Shown piece after piece: positions 23,701 to 34,662 of a stretch of 64,000 bases of DNA. A program made the translations under genes and the position numbers. Position 1 is the stretch's first letter, and each line of letters starts with the position of its first letter. This DNA is from Hybos culiciformis (taxonomy: Eukaryota > Arthropoda > Insecta > Diptera > Hybotidae): NCBI GenBank assembly GCA_964007475.1, contig OZ023273.1:83215712-83279711 (forward strand), written 5' to 3'. Under the pieces are notes generated by a model. The model was not told the DNA's origin. It made no database searches and saw only the letters and a program-made list of their open reading frames with translations.

Positions 23701-25985
23701 CTGCCACCACGTTACACTTTCCTTTAATATATTCTACTGTAAAATTATATTCTTCTATATCTAATCGCATTCTAGTCAATTTTGAAGATGGGTTTTTCAA
23801 AGAAAACAAGTAAACTAAGGGTTTATGATCAGATCTAATAGTGAATTTTGTTCCATAAATGTACGGTCTATAATGTAAAATTGCGAAGTGTATTGCAGCT
23901 AATTCCTTTTCTATTGTTGATTTATTCATTTCACCTTTTGTGAAACTACGAGAAGAATATGAAATTGGTAAATCGTTGCCATTGATCTCCTGACTTAGGG
24001 TGGATCCTATTCCCAAGTTAGAAGCGTCAACGGTAATGATAAAAGGTTTTGAGAAATTTGGATAATTTAAGATTGGAGGATTAATTAAGCAATTTTTTAA
24101 AATTTCAAAGGATTTTTGACACTCTTGTGTCCAAGAAAAATTTACTCTTAGTCTAGTCATATTATTTAAGGGTTTTGCTATGGATGCGAAATTTGGTATG
24201 AATTTACGATAATAGTTCATAAATGCAACAAATCGTTTGGTAGCGTCTTTATCTTTTGGTACAGGGTAATTTCTAACTGTATCTATTTTGCTACTATCTG
24301 GGTATATACCTCGATCAGCACATTTATGTCCTAGATATGTGACTTCGTTTTTAAAAAATACGCATTTTTCAGGATTAAGTTTAAGGTTAAATTTTTTACA
24401 AACTTCGAAGATAGATTTAAGATTTTTAAGGTGATGTTCGACTGAACAGCCAATACATATGATGTCGTCGATGTATAGAAAACATTGTAACGGTGTAAGA
24501 CCGGAGAACGCTAATGCCATCATTCTTGAAAATGAGTTAGGTGATACATTTAAACCGAATGGAAGAACTTTCCATCTAAACGAACCTTTGTCTGTGCTAA
24601 AAGATGTTATATCTCGCGAGTTTTCATTAAGTGGAACTTGATGAAATCCCGAGTAAAGGTCGAGTACAGTAAAAAATTTTGATCTGCCTAAATTGTCTAA
24701 AATATCTTCTATTCTTGGCAGTGGATATTTGTCTGCAATTAGTTTTTTATTTACAAGACGGTAATCTATGCATAATCTCCATTTCTTGTCTGAACCTTTC
24801 TTAGGCACTAAAATGATAGGGCTGTTAAAATTGGATTGGCTTGGTTCAATAAGATCATTTTTTAAAAGTTTATTGACTTGATCGTCGATTTCCTGTTTTT
24901 GTGAATATGGAAGTCTATAATTCTTCACATATACTGGAGTATTGTTATCTATTCTTAAGTTTTGTGTATAGAAATTGTTTGTTGTCATTTTGTCATCTTT
25001 CATATGGAAAATATTACTATATTGTTCACATAAATTTAATAATTTTTCTTGGTATTGCGGTTTGGTATTTTTAGATATTATTTGAAGCAATTCTCTTGTT
25101 CTATTTTGATTTTTATTTGTGTCAATTCTTAGGATGTTAAAATTTGAAAGAGGTTCTGATTTAAGTGAAGTGTTTTTAGGAATTATTCGAATTTTATCTG
25201 ATAAATTTAAAACTTTAATTAAAGGAGTTTTTGAAGAAACTATCGTACGTGGAATGAAAATATCTGGTGCGATTTCTTGATCAAGCACTACACAAGGAGA
25301 GTCATTTGGAAGAATAAAAGTACGAATGACTTCACATCTAGAAGGTAAAACAATTGAATTTTCACTAGGGTTTTCTAAAATTGGAATTGAAAAAGAATAA
25401 GAATTATTGTTGAGTGTTAATTGCATAGAATCATAATTTATTTGACACTTATAAAATTTGAGAAAGTCTTTGCCTAAAATACCATCCGAAGGGATATTAA
25501 ATTCGTCTGGAACAACGTGTAGTAAACAAGATAAAATTGTATGTTTAAAATGAAAGTCGACATTAATTGTACCTAAACTTTTTATAGAATTTTGTGTAAT
25601 TCCCAAAATGCTTATAATATTGTTAGAATTTAGATTATTTTTTAAGTTAAAACTTGTATCGATTGATGAAATTTTTATTAGTGAAATATCTGCCTGAGTA
25701 TCGACTAGAAATGTTGAGCCTTGAAAATTTAATTTAGAATTTAGGATAATGAAATCAGAGAAATTTGGATTTACGTTAAAAACATTTTTTGTAGATACTT
25801 TAGATTTATTATATAAATTTGGATAATAATTAGTAGAATTTTTATTTTCTTTTGAAAAATTTGTATTTAGCGTAGCATTTGGTCTTAAGTTAGAATTATA
25901 AAAAATTTTTGTTTTATTCGAATTTGAATGAGAGTTAATATCAAATTGTGTACTAGGATAAGTGTAATGTGTATTAAAAGCGTAA
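23549..25985 (-). CDS. Gypsy protease-RT-RNase H part of pol
   Basis: Open from just after the gag stop. The longest ORF with a start begins at 25606, but the same frame is open to about 25985 and contains the protease motif FLVDTQADISLIK (DTGA-type, Gly replaced by Gln) and ISILGI. RT: RLCIDYRLVNKKL, FTVLDLYSGFHQVPL, VLPFGLNVSPNSFSRMM and the active site YIDD at about 24461-24476. RNase H: ITVDASNLGIGSTLSQE, EKELAAIHF and IRSDHKPLVYL, ending VVADALSRI. The frame relative to gag is -1, so expression as Gag-Pol would need a frameshift near the gag stop. I see no textbook slippery heptamer there. Stops in the linker after RNase H because of the offset noted for the integrase. Confidence 0.93.
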
Positions 25986-25989
25986 GTAT

Positions 25990-27310
25990 TTAATTTTGAT
26001 GTACACGCATTTGATCTTGTTCCCCCTGGCCGTTTTGGGGGGCCTGGTCGTTTCCCGCGTATCGTACGTAGTTATTTTGATTGAAATTTCTATTCGCTTG
26101 AGGAAATGCTCGTGGATTTGCATTATTAAAGTTCCCACGATTATTATTAAAGTTACCTCGATTATTATTAAAATTTCTGCGATTATTATTGAAATTACCT
26201 CGGTTATTGTACAAATTATTTCTATAATTATTGTTTTGAAAATTGTTATTTAAAAAATTGTGATTTTGTTGTCTGAAATTTCCCCTATTATGATTTCCAC
26301 GGAAATTATTATTGGAACGATTTCCATAAGAATTTCTAAACGAATTATTATTATTTCTTGTTCTAAACGACAGAACCTGTTTTTCTTGTGATTGTAAATC
26401 TATCTCTATCAAAAATTTTGAGACTACCTCTCTAGGATCTTGAAATTGGGTCGATGATAAAACAGCTTTGGTCAGATCAGATCTTGCATTATTTCTGCAC
26501 ATTTCAACTGTTTTTTCTATACAAATTTCTTTAGCTTTCTGTGTTGGTATACCTTCTAAGACAAGTGAACGACGAAAAGCTTCAGCCAATTCATTAGCTT
26601 TTTCCGAAAAATTTTGTAATGTGTTCCTATCCGTTCTCAAAGCTTTTATTTTTCCCTCTATAATTTTTGAACTTTCTGGTCTTATTGAATTATTAAGATC
26701 TTGTTTAATAAGTTCTACCGTATTAGAATTATCATCTATCGATTCGCGAGCTGTACCATCAAGTTTTGATAAAATAAAAGTAGCTAATAAACGTTTTAAT
26801 TCTTGTGTTTCCGCTAGTCTGTCTAATAAATTTATTGAATCGATGAAAGATAAGTGATAATGGATCACCACTATAATTTCTATTTATTTGTGCACTAGCT
26901 GTACGCAAAAATTCAACATTAGAAAGAGCCATTTTGTCTAGAGTATCGTCACGTTTTTCTACAGAAATATCTGATTCCCCTGAACTCTGTTCTGTATCGC
27001 TTTGATTTATTTCAATCTGTATCAGAATATCTTTTGGAATTAGATCTTCGCACTTTAATAGTTTGAAGCTTTCTTGTAACTGATCGTAACAATACTGACG
27101 ATCTTTAGCTAAAATTTGAGTATGTTGTTCTTCGAATGTAGTACAAGCTTGAACAACTGTCTGTACGTAAATGTTATATGTTTCTACAATATTTAATTTA
27201 ATTGCTTTTAATGTTTTTGAATTTGTTGGTTTAAGGTCTTTTTGAATACGCTTGTAAGCCTTACGAAAATTAAGTTTAGCTGTTTGAATTTCGAGACGAG
27301 CTTCATCCAT
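25990..27310 (-). pseudogene. Gypsy gag, frameshifted
   Basis: Starts MDEARLEIQTAKLNFRKAYK at 27310. The first frame runs to about 26830, where a one-base indel near NYSGDPLSL shifts reading into the second frame (FIDSINLLDRLAETQELKRL onward), which ends at 25990. The C-terminus is rich in Asn, Arg and Gly (repeats of NNRGNFN over about 90 residues) and has no CCHC zinc knuckle, so nucleic-acid binding would rely on RG-type sequence. The structural protein of the particle. Without frame repair it would be truncated to about 183 residues. Confidence 0.88.
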
Positions 27311-27339
27311 AAAAAAAAATTTTTTTTTTTTATGAAATT

Positions 27340-27700
27340 AAAATAATTGAGGAATGGTTACCTTATATTGTAATCCCCTTAAAATAATTGAGGAGTGGTT
27401 ACCTTAAATTGTAATCCCCTTAAAATAATTGAGGAATGGTTACCTTATATTGTAATCCCCTTAAAATAATTGAGGAGTGGTTACCTTAAATTGTAATCCC
27501 CTTAAAATAATTGAGGAGTGGTTACCTTATATTGTAACTTCAAAAAAAAAATTTGAGGAGTGGTTACCTTATATTGTAACTTCAAAAAAAAATTTGAGGA
27601 GTGGTTACCTTATATTGAGGTTCTCAAAAAAAAAATTTGAGGAGTGTTTACCTTATGTTGAAAGTTCCTATAAATTTGAGGAGTGGTTACCTTATGTTGT
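27340..27700. repeat. Minisatellite in Gypsy leader just upstream of gag
   Basis: About nine copies of a unit near 41 bp containing TTGAGGAGTGGTTACCTTA. The first five end in TTGTAATCCCCTT, the later ones carry A-runs instead. Lies 30 to 390 bases upstream of the gag start. Confidence 0.92.
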
Positions 27701-27964
27701 ATATGCAAAATTAGATATGTCGTTATTGGAATATGAATCACTTCCAGCGAAAATAAAGATGTCAAACAAAATAAAGTAATTTTGTTAAGCAAAATTTTGC
27801 TTATGTTAAACCATTTTTATTAAGTAATTTTAAATCAAAATTGAAATCTTGTAGTAACATGTAAAAAGTAATAATATGTAATAATACGAAATAATGAGTA
27901 ATAATGAGTAATAATAAGTAATAATAAGTAATAATAAGTAATAATAATAATATCTCTTATTATA

Positions 27965-28012
<48 letters not shown>

Positions 28013-29906
28013 GAAGAAAGAAAAATTTTTCTTTTTTTGAAGAAATCAATTCAAAGTAAATGATGCACTATTCAGTTTCAAAATATTCATGTGTAATAAC
28101 AACTTCAAATCAAATTTTGTTGAAATATGTGATTTTTAATTATGTAATATTTATTTTTAGTTTTTATATTTTTTAATATATTTAATATATTTATAATTAA
28201 TATTTAATATTAATATTTAATTTTTAATTTTTAGTAATTGTAAAATAATATAGGATAAAATTTTTTTTTTTAAAATATTCGAAACATTAATCCACTGTTT
28301 GAAAAAGTTTGATTTGGAAATTAACATTGAAAAAATTTTTTATAATTTTTTTTTGAAAAATTTAGAATTGTTTAAGAAACAATTTGGATCAACATTATTT
28401 CTATCTTATTTTAATTAACATATATAAAAAGTATATTTAAAAATTTATTTGTATAAAAAAAAATTATTAATTAGTAAAGTACTTGTTGTTGATTTTGCTG
28501 CTGCTTCTAGTTGACTGCTTTGCTGTTGCTGATTGAATTTTCGTAGCTGCTGCTGCTGTTGTCGTTGCTGCTGCTGTTGTCGTTGCTGCTGCTCGTATAA
28601 CAGATGATGTTGCAAATAAATTTATGTTTTGTTTTTGTTGTTGTGTATTTATGTTGTGATGATGTTGCAATAATTTTATGTTTTCACGTTGTAATAATTT
28701 TATGTTTTTATGTTATTATTTTTTTTGAGTTCGAAAAGAATTTCCCTAATTCAATTCGCTTTTTGATTTTGTAAATATTTTCAATATTTTTTTTTCAAAT
28801 TTATTTTTATTTTGTTTTAATCATGTTTAAATTCAAATAAATTTTTTATTTATTTTTTTTTTTTATAATATCATAATTAAATAAGAGTTTCTTTTTTTTT
28901 TTTTTTGAATATAACCATTAATTCTTTAATTCATAATGTCAAAAATTCTTATTATTATTTTTTTTTTTTTTTGTTTATTGGTAAGTATTTTAAATGTTTG
29001 TTTTCAAGTTCACTATCAAGTTTCCTTTTTTTTTTTTGTTCACTTTTTAAGTTCACTTCCAAGTTCTATTTTTTTTCTCTTGTTCACTTATAAGTTCACT
29101 TTCAAGTTCTATATTTTTTTTTTTTTTTTTTTTTAATTTTTGCGCCTTTTTTCTTTTGTATTATGGCGTGATTTTATTTTTGAAAAAAAAATTTTTTTCT
29201 CAATTATAAATTCTTATGTCCCCTTAATTTTTATTTTTTTTTATTTTCAGCTCTTTTTCAAATTTTTATTTTTGAAAATTAATTTTAATTTTCATTTTAT
29301 TTTTGGTAAGTTTTAAGGTAAGTATAGGTAAGTCTAATTATATTTTTTTTTTTTGTTATTAAAGTTGTTCGCGTTTTTTTGAATACAAATTTTCTATAGA
29401 AATTTTTTTTTTTTTTGTGGCGTGATTTAATTTTTTATTTGAAAAATATTTTTTTCAATTAAAAATTTTTATGTCGCCATTTTTCCTTTTTTTTTCCAAT
29501 TTTAGGTTTTCTAAATATTTTTTTTTTCAGGAACCTTAAGGTAAGTAAAGGTAATTAAAAAATAATTCCATAAATTTTATTTTAAGTTTTTCTTTTTTTT
29601 TTTGATAAAGAAATTTTATTTTTGAAATTCTTAAAATTTTTTTTCTTTTTTATTTTTTTTGATGAACAAAAAAATTTATTATTTTATTAATAATATAATT
29701 TTCACAATATTTTTTTTTAAATTTTTTGCCTTTAATTTACTACAAAAATCTCTTGTCTTTATTTTTTTTTCCACCTTAATAATTTTTTTTTTTTTTATTA
29801 ATTATTTTCATTTACAAAAAAAAATTTTTTATTTTAAAATTCAATAATCAATTTTAATTAAATTTTTAAACTAAAAAAAAATATTCCAGCCTGCCTAAAT
29901 GGCAGC
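27701..29906 (-). other. Long AT-rich Gypsy leader
   Basis: Non-coding 5' leader: (GTAATAATA)n at about 27865-27960, a CTG/TTG-rich block at 28485-28600, and poly-T/poly-A runs to 29880. A similar (GTAATAATAT)n tract lies near the other end of the element at 21920-21980. Short open frames here are low-complexity artefacts. Confidence 0.75.
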
Positions 29907-29920
29907 TGTCACGGTCGCCA
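29907..29920 (-). promoter_or_regulatory. Gypsy primer-binding site, tRNA-Arg type
   Basis: Minus strand TGGCGACCGTGACA immediately follows the 5' LTR and is complementary to the CCA-bearing 3' end of an insect tRNA-Arg, the primer reported for mdg1 and 412 of Drosophila. Confidence 0.85.
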
Positions 29921-30158
29921 TGTGATACCTCTAGGGTATCTTTAAATAAAACAAGATGATTCTAGTTCAAACTTATTTTATTTATATTGTGTAGTCCAAT
30001 CAAGAGTTGATTATAAACTAAACTTAAAACTAAGTACCTAGACATGTCTTATACTTTCTTATTAACTAATACTATGATAACTTAACGAATAATAATAATA
30101 AGAGAAAGAGAGCATATAATATATATTGTTATGTACATAATGATAAGGGGGCATTACA
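29921..30158 (-). repeat. Gypsy 5' LTR
   Basis: 238 bp, TG...CA ends, followed by the target duplication CCCA at 30159-30162. Would hold the promoter and R region, though no TATA box can be picked out confidently in such AT-rich DNA. Confidence 0.95.
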
Positions 30159-30402
30159 CCCACCTATATAATGTCGTTTTCACTCCTAAAGTTTTTGAGA
30201 GCGCTCTCCAATCCTCACCACATTGTTGTGTAAGACACAAATTTTCTTTTTAACATTATCAGGTTCCCATTTCTCAATGTACGACATTTTTTTAAACAAA
30301 AATTTTTTTTTTGAATATTGCACTTTTTGGCAAAGATGCAACTAATAAAAAGCTTGAAACACTTTTTGAGCGTATCTGGCTTGCTACCTTACTATTTTAA
30401 AA

Positions 30403-30630
30403 TTAATTTCCAATTTGAAAATGATTATTTCCATTTTGAAAATGATTATTTCCATTTTGAAAATGATTAATTCCATTTTGAAAATGATTATTTCCATTTT
30501 GAAAATGATTAATTCCATTTTGAAAATGATTATTTCCATTTTGAAAATGATTAGTTCCATTTTGAAAATGATTAATTCCATTTTGAAAATGATTATTTCC
30601 ATTTTGAAAATGATTATTTCCAATTTGAAG
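30403..30630. repeat. 21-bp tandem repeats in right TIR
   Basis: Inverse of the array at 21166-21385, about eleven copies of CATTTTGAAAATGATTATTTC and variants. The minus-strand frame with repeated HFQNGNN is repeat-derived. Confidence 0.93.
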
Positions 30631-30643
30631 TTGAAAAGGTATA

Positions 30644-31660
30644 GAATGCAATTTGCTTTATTTACAATTGAATGAATATGTGGTTTAAATGTCAATTGGT
30701 AATCACATAAAATGCCTAGATCTCTAAATTCATTGACTCTGGGAATAAGAATATTATGAAGTGTATAGTGAAAATTAATAGGATTTTTTTTTCCTTGAAA
30801 ATGATATATTTTGACACTTAGACACATTATGAAGAAGATTATTCTTAATACACCAAAGGCCAAAGCTATTAAGGTCAGTTTGTAAGAGATTGCAGTCTGA
30901 AGGACTAGAAATTTTTTTTAAAATTTGCATATCATCGGCATAAATGTTATGATCGCTATAGGAAATGATGAGTGAAACATCGTTAATAGCGATCACGAAA
31001 TCAAGTGGACCAAGGTGGCTACCTTGAGGCACTCCAGAAGTAGCTGTGTAGGTTGAAGATGTGGCAGAGCGAAATTTCACCTGATAATCCCGAGGACTAA
31101 GCCAAGATTTTTTCCACTAAATAAAAGAAGATGGGAAACCATACGCAGCCAATTTAAATAAATAATCTGGTAAGGAAGAACATCGAATGCTTTGCTAAAA
31201 TCCGTGTATACGGAATCAGTCTGAAAACCTTTCTCCATGTTATCCTTTTAAGCTGAAGTAATTTCTATAAGATTGGTAGTAGTAGACCTACCTTTGAGAA
31301 ACCCATGCAGATTATCAGTAATAAAATTCTTGCAATAAAAATGTATATCGTCAGAAATAACAGCTTCAAAAGCTTAGGAATTGAAGAAATTTTAGCTATT
31401 GGACGATAATTTAAAACGTCAGCTCTGCAACTTTTCTTGAAAACGGGTATGATATACGAATGTTTCTAGATTTTCGGAAAGTAGCCGGTTAATAAAGATC
31501 TATTAAAAATAATAGACAGAGGATTACATAAAGTAGAAGCACAATTTTTCAAGATTATCGGTGGGACACCATCAGGCCCAGAAGAACAGTCATCTTGAAG
31601 CTTAGATAAAAACTTGAAAAGTTCAATCCCTTCAATGGATATTGCGGTCATAGAAGTTTG
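30644..31660 (-). pseudogene. LINE-II reverse transcriptase core
   Basis: N-terminal RT block FKFLSKLQDDCSSGPDGVPP with NCASTLCNPLSIIFNRSL at 31466-31651. A frameshifted middle part includes AFDVLPYQII-like residues around 31130-31210. Then SGVPQGSHLGPLDFVIAIND and the active site IYADDMQIL at 30775-31080 (YADD), and finally VNKANCIL up to the TA insertion site. Several frameshifts, non-functional. The thumb continues at 20657-21147. Confidence 0.9.
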
Positions 31661-33490
31661 CGGGCAATTGTTTTAATAACTGAAATAGGCAGTGTCAACA
31701 TTGAAGTTTGAGTCAGAAAAAGAACTGGAGAAATGGTTAGCAAAAAAATTAGCTACAGTTAGGTCATCATTGAAAGAGGTAAGAAACTAAGAGTGTGAGG
31801 ATAACTATCCCCTTTCCTCTTAGAATTAATAAAACTAAAGAATCTTTTTGGATCCTTCAATATGTCAAGCTTTGTCTTTTGTAACCTCTCCTCATATTGA
31901 TGCTCAAACAAGATTCTGAACTCATTGAATAAATATTGAAAAGTTATGGTCGACTTCACTTCCGGTTATTAAGAAACTTTTACAAGCCTTATTCTTCCTG
32001 TTTCTTAGAGCTTTAAGTTCTCCATTAAACCAGGGAGGGGAACAAGATCTAATTTCCTTTCTAGTAAAAAGTGGACATGATAATGAAAAACCATTGAAAA
32101 GAATTTCATAAAAGGAGTCAACCATCAAGTCCAAAACGAGATGATCAAGGAATGAAAAGTCAGCCTTGCTGAGGTAACTATTGAGTTCAATAAAATCAGT
32201 TTTCCTTAAATTGAACTCTAAAGAGCTTTGAGGAATTATTTCATTGGACTCAACAACACTAAATATAAAATTCAAAGGAGGGTCAAATCTATCAATTTCA
32301 ACCAAAATATTTGCACTTTCTTGAACAGTGCCATTGGCTGGATCGAAAAAGAAAATGAGATCCAACTGTCTATTCATAAAATTTTTGACTTTGGAAATTT
32401 GAAAGAGAGGAACTGCTGAAACAGCATCAAGTAAATCAATCTCTACACATGAGGAGGGTGTAGCAGTTTTCCTAAAATTGAACTCTAAAGAGCTTTGAGG
32501 AAGTATTTCATTGGACTCAACAACACTTAATATAAAATTCAAAGGAGGGTGAAATCTATCAATTTCAACCAAAATATTTGCACTTTCTTGAACAGTGCCA
32601 TTGGCTGGATCGAAAAAGAAAATGAGATCCAACTGTCTATTCATAAAATTTTTGACTTTGGTAATTTGAAAGAGAGGAACTGCTGAAACAGCATCAAGTA
32701 AATCAATCTCTACACATGAGGAGGGTGTAGCAGTTTTCCTAAAATTAAACTCTAAAGAGCTTTGAGGAATTATTTCATTGGACTCAACAACACTTAATAT
32801 AAAATTCAAAGGAGGGTGAAATCTATCAATTTCAACCAAAATATTTGCACTTTCTTGAACAGTGCCATTGGCTGGATCGGAAAAGAAAATGAGATCCAAC
32901 TGTTTATTCATAAAATTTTTGACTTTGGAAATTTGAAAGAGAGGAACTGCTGAAACAGCATCAACAAAATCAATCTCTATACATGAGGAGGGTGTAGCAG
33001 AGATCAGGTACTCTCCGTCATCAGATTCAATCCATCTCAAATTGGGTAAATTGAAATCACCCAAAAGTAAAAATTCATCAGTTTCTGATAGCATGTCAGA
33101 AACAAAATTAATAGCATTTAAAACCTCATCGTAACCAGACGTGTTACTGGGGCTAATATAAATATTCAAAATGAAAATAGATTTACAAGAAGTGTTCAGT
33201 TTAATGACAACAGCATCAATGAAAGAATAAGAAGGAAGAGAAATCAAAGAAACATCAAGGTTAGAACGTGTCGCTATTAGAGCTCCACCACCTTTCGGAA
33301 CATTGGAGCTGTCACCCTCAATGTTAGGGTAACGATCTTTGCGAAAAATTTGAAAACAGGGAGAAAAAGTTTGTTACTAAGGATGCCAAGTCTCCGTTAA
33401 GACATAAATGTGTGTATCAGATTTTAGGAAAATAATCTTACACTTACATTTTGATAGTAAAGTGACAGTTTTTCTAGTTTTTTGGAGAAT
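31661..33490 (-). pseudogene. LINE-II endonuclease with in-frame triplicated module
   Basis: AP-type endonuclease. NIYISPSNTSGYDEVLNAIN and LLLGDFNLPNLRWIESDDGE at about 33000-33150 are the conserved core (GDFN). An 89-codon block starting TPSSC-EIDL-DAVSAVPLFQ and ending SLEFNFRKT is then repeated three times in tandem, at about 32735-33001, 32468-32734 and 32201-32467, with an open frame through all three copies. Each copy has QLDLIFF. The His of the usual SDH motif appears within DRFHPPL (copy 3: DRFDPPL). After this come CPLFTRKEIRSCSPPWFNGE and a linker to the RT. Upstream of the 33247 Met the frame shifts, but EN residues FRKDRYPNIEG and GGGALIATRS are readable to about 33490. Confidence 0.88.
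32201..33001. repeat. Three 267-bp tandem copies inside LINE-II endonuclease
   Basis: Unit boundaries recur at GCAGTTTTCCTAAAATTGAA. Copies differ at only a handful of positions. 267 is divisible by 3. Confidence 0.95.
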
Positions 33491-33499
33491 GAGCACGTT

Positions 33500-34324
33500 C
33501 AAGTCGTGGTTTACGATTTACCTCTTATATAACTGATAACATCATCAGAAGTAGCGTATATAGGCCTTACTTGCAGAGATCTATTCGGATTGAGGTTATT
33601 AATTATAGGAGGGGGTATAATTTGAAGTTCTGCTGATTTAGCGGGCGACTTAACATGGGAAGAGTTACCTAAAGTTGAAATGGGAGGAATAGCTGTGAGT
33701 GAACGAACTGATACGGGATTGTGATCTGTTGAGCGGGAGTACCCTGAAATGTTGGTAAATCCTGGGTTATTAGAAATTTAATTTAGGAAGGAAGTATTTG
33801 TGGAACCCTGAATAGGTGGTAAAATCTGAATATGGTGCAATAAAGTGGTTGAAGGAATGTTAAAACTATTATTGTTTGGATCAATTTGGCCAGAATCAAG
33901 TTGATTTCCGACGAAGGTCGGAATTAAAGTAGAATTTACTTGAGAAATAAGTTGAGGCTCTTCGTTAACAATAAAAGATTTGGAAGAATCTTGAGAGTCA
34001 TCGTGAGGAATTTCGGAAAAGTTATTAAGTTTTGTTACATCCGCTGAAACTAGTTCCAACGAAAGGGATAAAAATGCATAGCACTTTTGCAATTTTTGGA
34101 AATCTTTTCAACTGAGCACAGAGGGAAGATACGGAGAGTTTTTTACAATCATCACAAAACCATTGTAATGATTCGTAATCAGACCGCTTCAACTTGTCCA
34201 AAATACGGCCATTTAGGCCAATAAAATTCATGTGAAATGAACGTTTACATATGCCTCCGCAAGCCCACATAGGTTGCTGCGACACTGCAACGCACCTTCC
34301 AAAATCGAATTTGAAATTCATCAC
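33500..34324 (-). pseudogene. LINE-II ORF1 with PHD-like zinc finger
   Basis: Starts MMNFKFDFGRCVAVSQQ. Cys/His pattern C-x8-C-x3-C-x4-H, then WFCDDC about 30 residues later, as in PHD/treble-clef fingers found in ORF1 of some jockey/CR1-like LINEs. The frame shifts at about 34080 and continues as the Ser/Asn-rich segment 33778-34092, then as decayed sequence toward the endonuclease. ORF1 proteins bind element RNA; this copy is broken. The 5' UTR extends to 34662. Confidence 0.75.
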
Positions 34325-34662
34325 TAACAGATATTCAGCAAGTGTTTATGTAAAAAAAAAAGATAAATCCAAAAATAAAAGATTACTTCTACTAAACAGA
34401 AAAAAATTTGACCTAAATCAAAAAGGTACACAGAATATAAACAAAACTAGAAAAATACACTTAAAAAATGGAACAATTTTTTTTGTCCCTTTTTTTTTTT
34501 TTTTGAATAAAATAAAAAAAATAAACAAAAATTTATTTATATTATTATTATAATTAATTATTATTATTAAACACAAAGACACTATATACAAAATTAATTA
34601 AAAAAACAAATAAAAAATTTAAACACAACCGACGGACAACCGCTATGAGTAAAATCAGAAAC

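Larger units (their letters stand above)
21586..30158 (-). mobile_element. Gypsy retrotransposon (mdg1/412-like), minus strand
   Basis: 8573 bp. LTRs 21586-21822 and 29921-30158 (237 and 238 bp, one-base length difference), reading TGTAATGCCC...GGTATCACA on the minus strand. Target duplication CCCA at 21582-21585 and 30159-30162. Order 5' to 3' on the minus strand: LTR, PBS, 2.6-kb leader, gag, protease, RT, RNase H, integrase, polypurine tract, LTR. No env-like frame lies between integrase and the 3' LTR. Near-identical LTRs point to a recent insertion, yet gag and pol carry apparent single-base frameshifts. Integrase TDCGTEY and TVGTIERNHR plus a tRNA-Arg PBS suggest the mdg1/412 group. Confidence 0.95.
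21148..30641. mobile_element. Tc1/mariner-type element with long repeat-built TIRs, split by Gypsy
   Basis: Flanked by TA at 21146-21147 and 30642-30643. Termini TACCTTTTCAACTTCAAG and its inverse. Long TIRs run 21148-21581 and 30163-30641. Each TIR holds about ten 21-bp repeats, then a block that includes ATGTCGTATATTAACAAATG, apparently a transposase start codon (MSYINKWEPDNVK). The right half adds DWRALSKTLGVKTTLYRW (one-base frame repair), which resembles a transposase N-terminal helix-turn-helix. With Gypsy removed, only about 130 bp lie between the TIRs, so this is a deletion derivative of roughly 0.9 kb. Superfamily assignment rests on the TA duplication plus the HTH-like piece. A decayed relative lies at 40794. 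Confidence 0.78.
20281..34662 (-). mobile_element. LINE-II, inserted in LINE-I and itself interrupted
   Basis: Jockey-type LINE on the minus strand. 5' end at 34662 next to LINE-I sequence, 3' UTR end near 20281. The putative target duplication is GAAGTTAG at 20273-20280 and GAAGTAG at 34663-34669 (one base different), exactly where the LINE-I sequence resumes. The body consists of a PHD-like ORF1, an endonuclease and an RT, split after codon ...NCIL by a TA-flanked DNA transposon (21148-30641). Multiple frameshifts, inactive. Confidence 0.85.

Noticed and set aside
28467..28670. Alanine/threonine/glutamine-rich protein on the minus strand
   Set aside because: Product of the CTG/TTG repeat block in the Gypsy leader.
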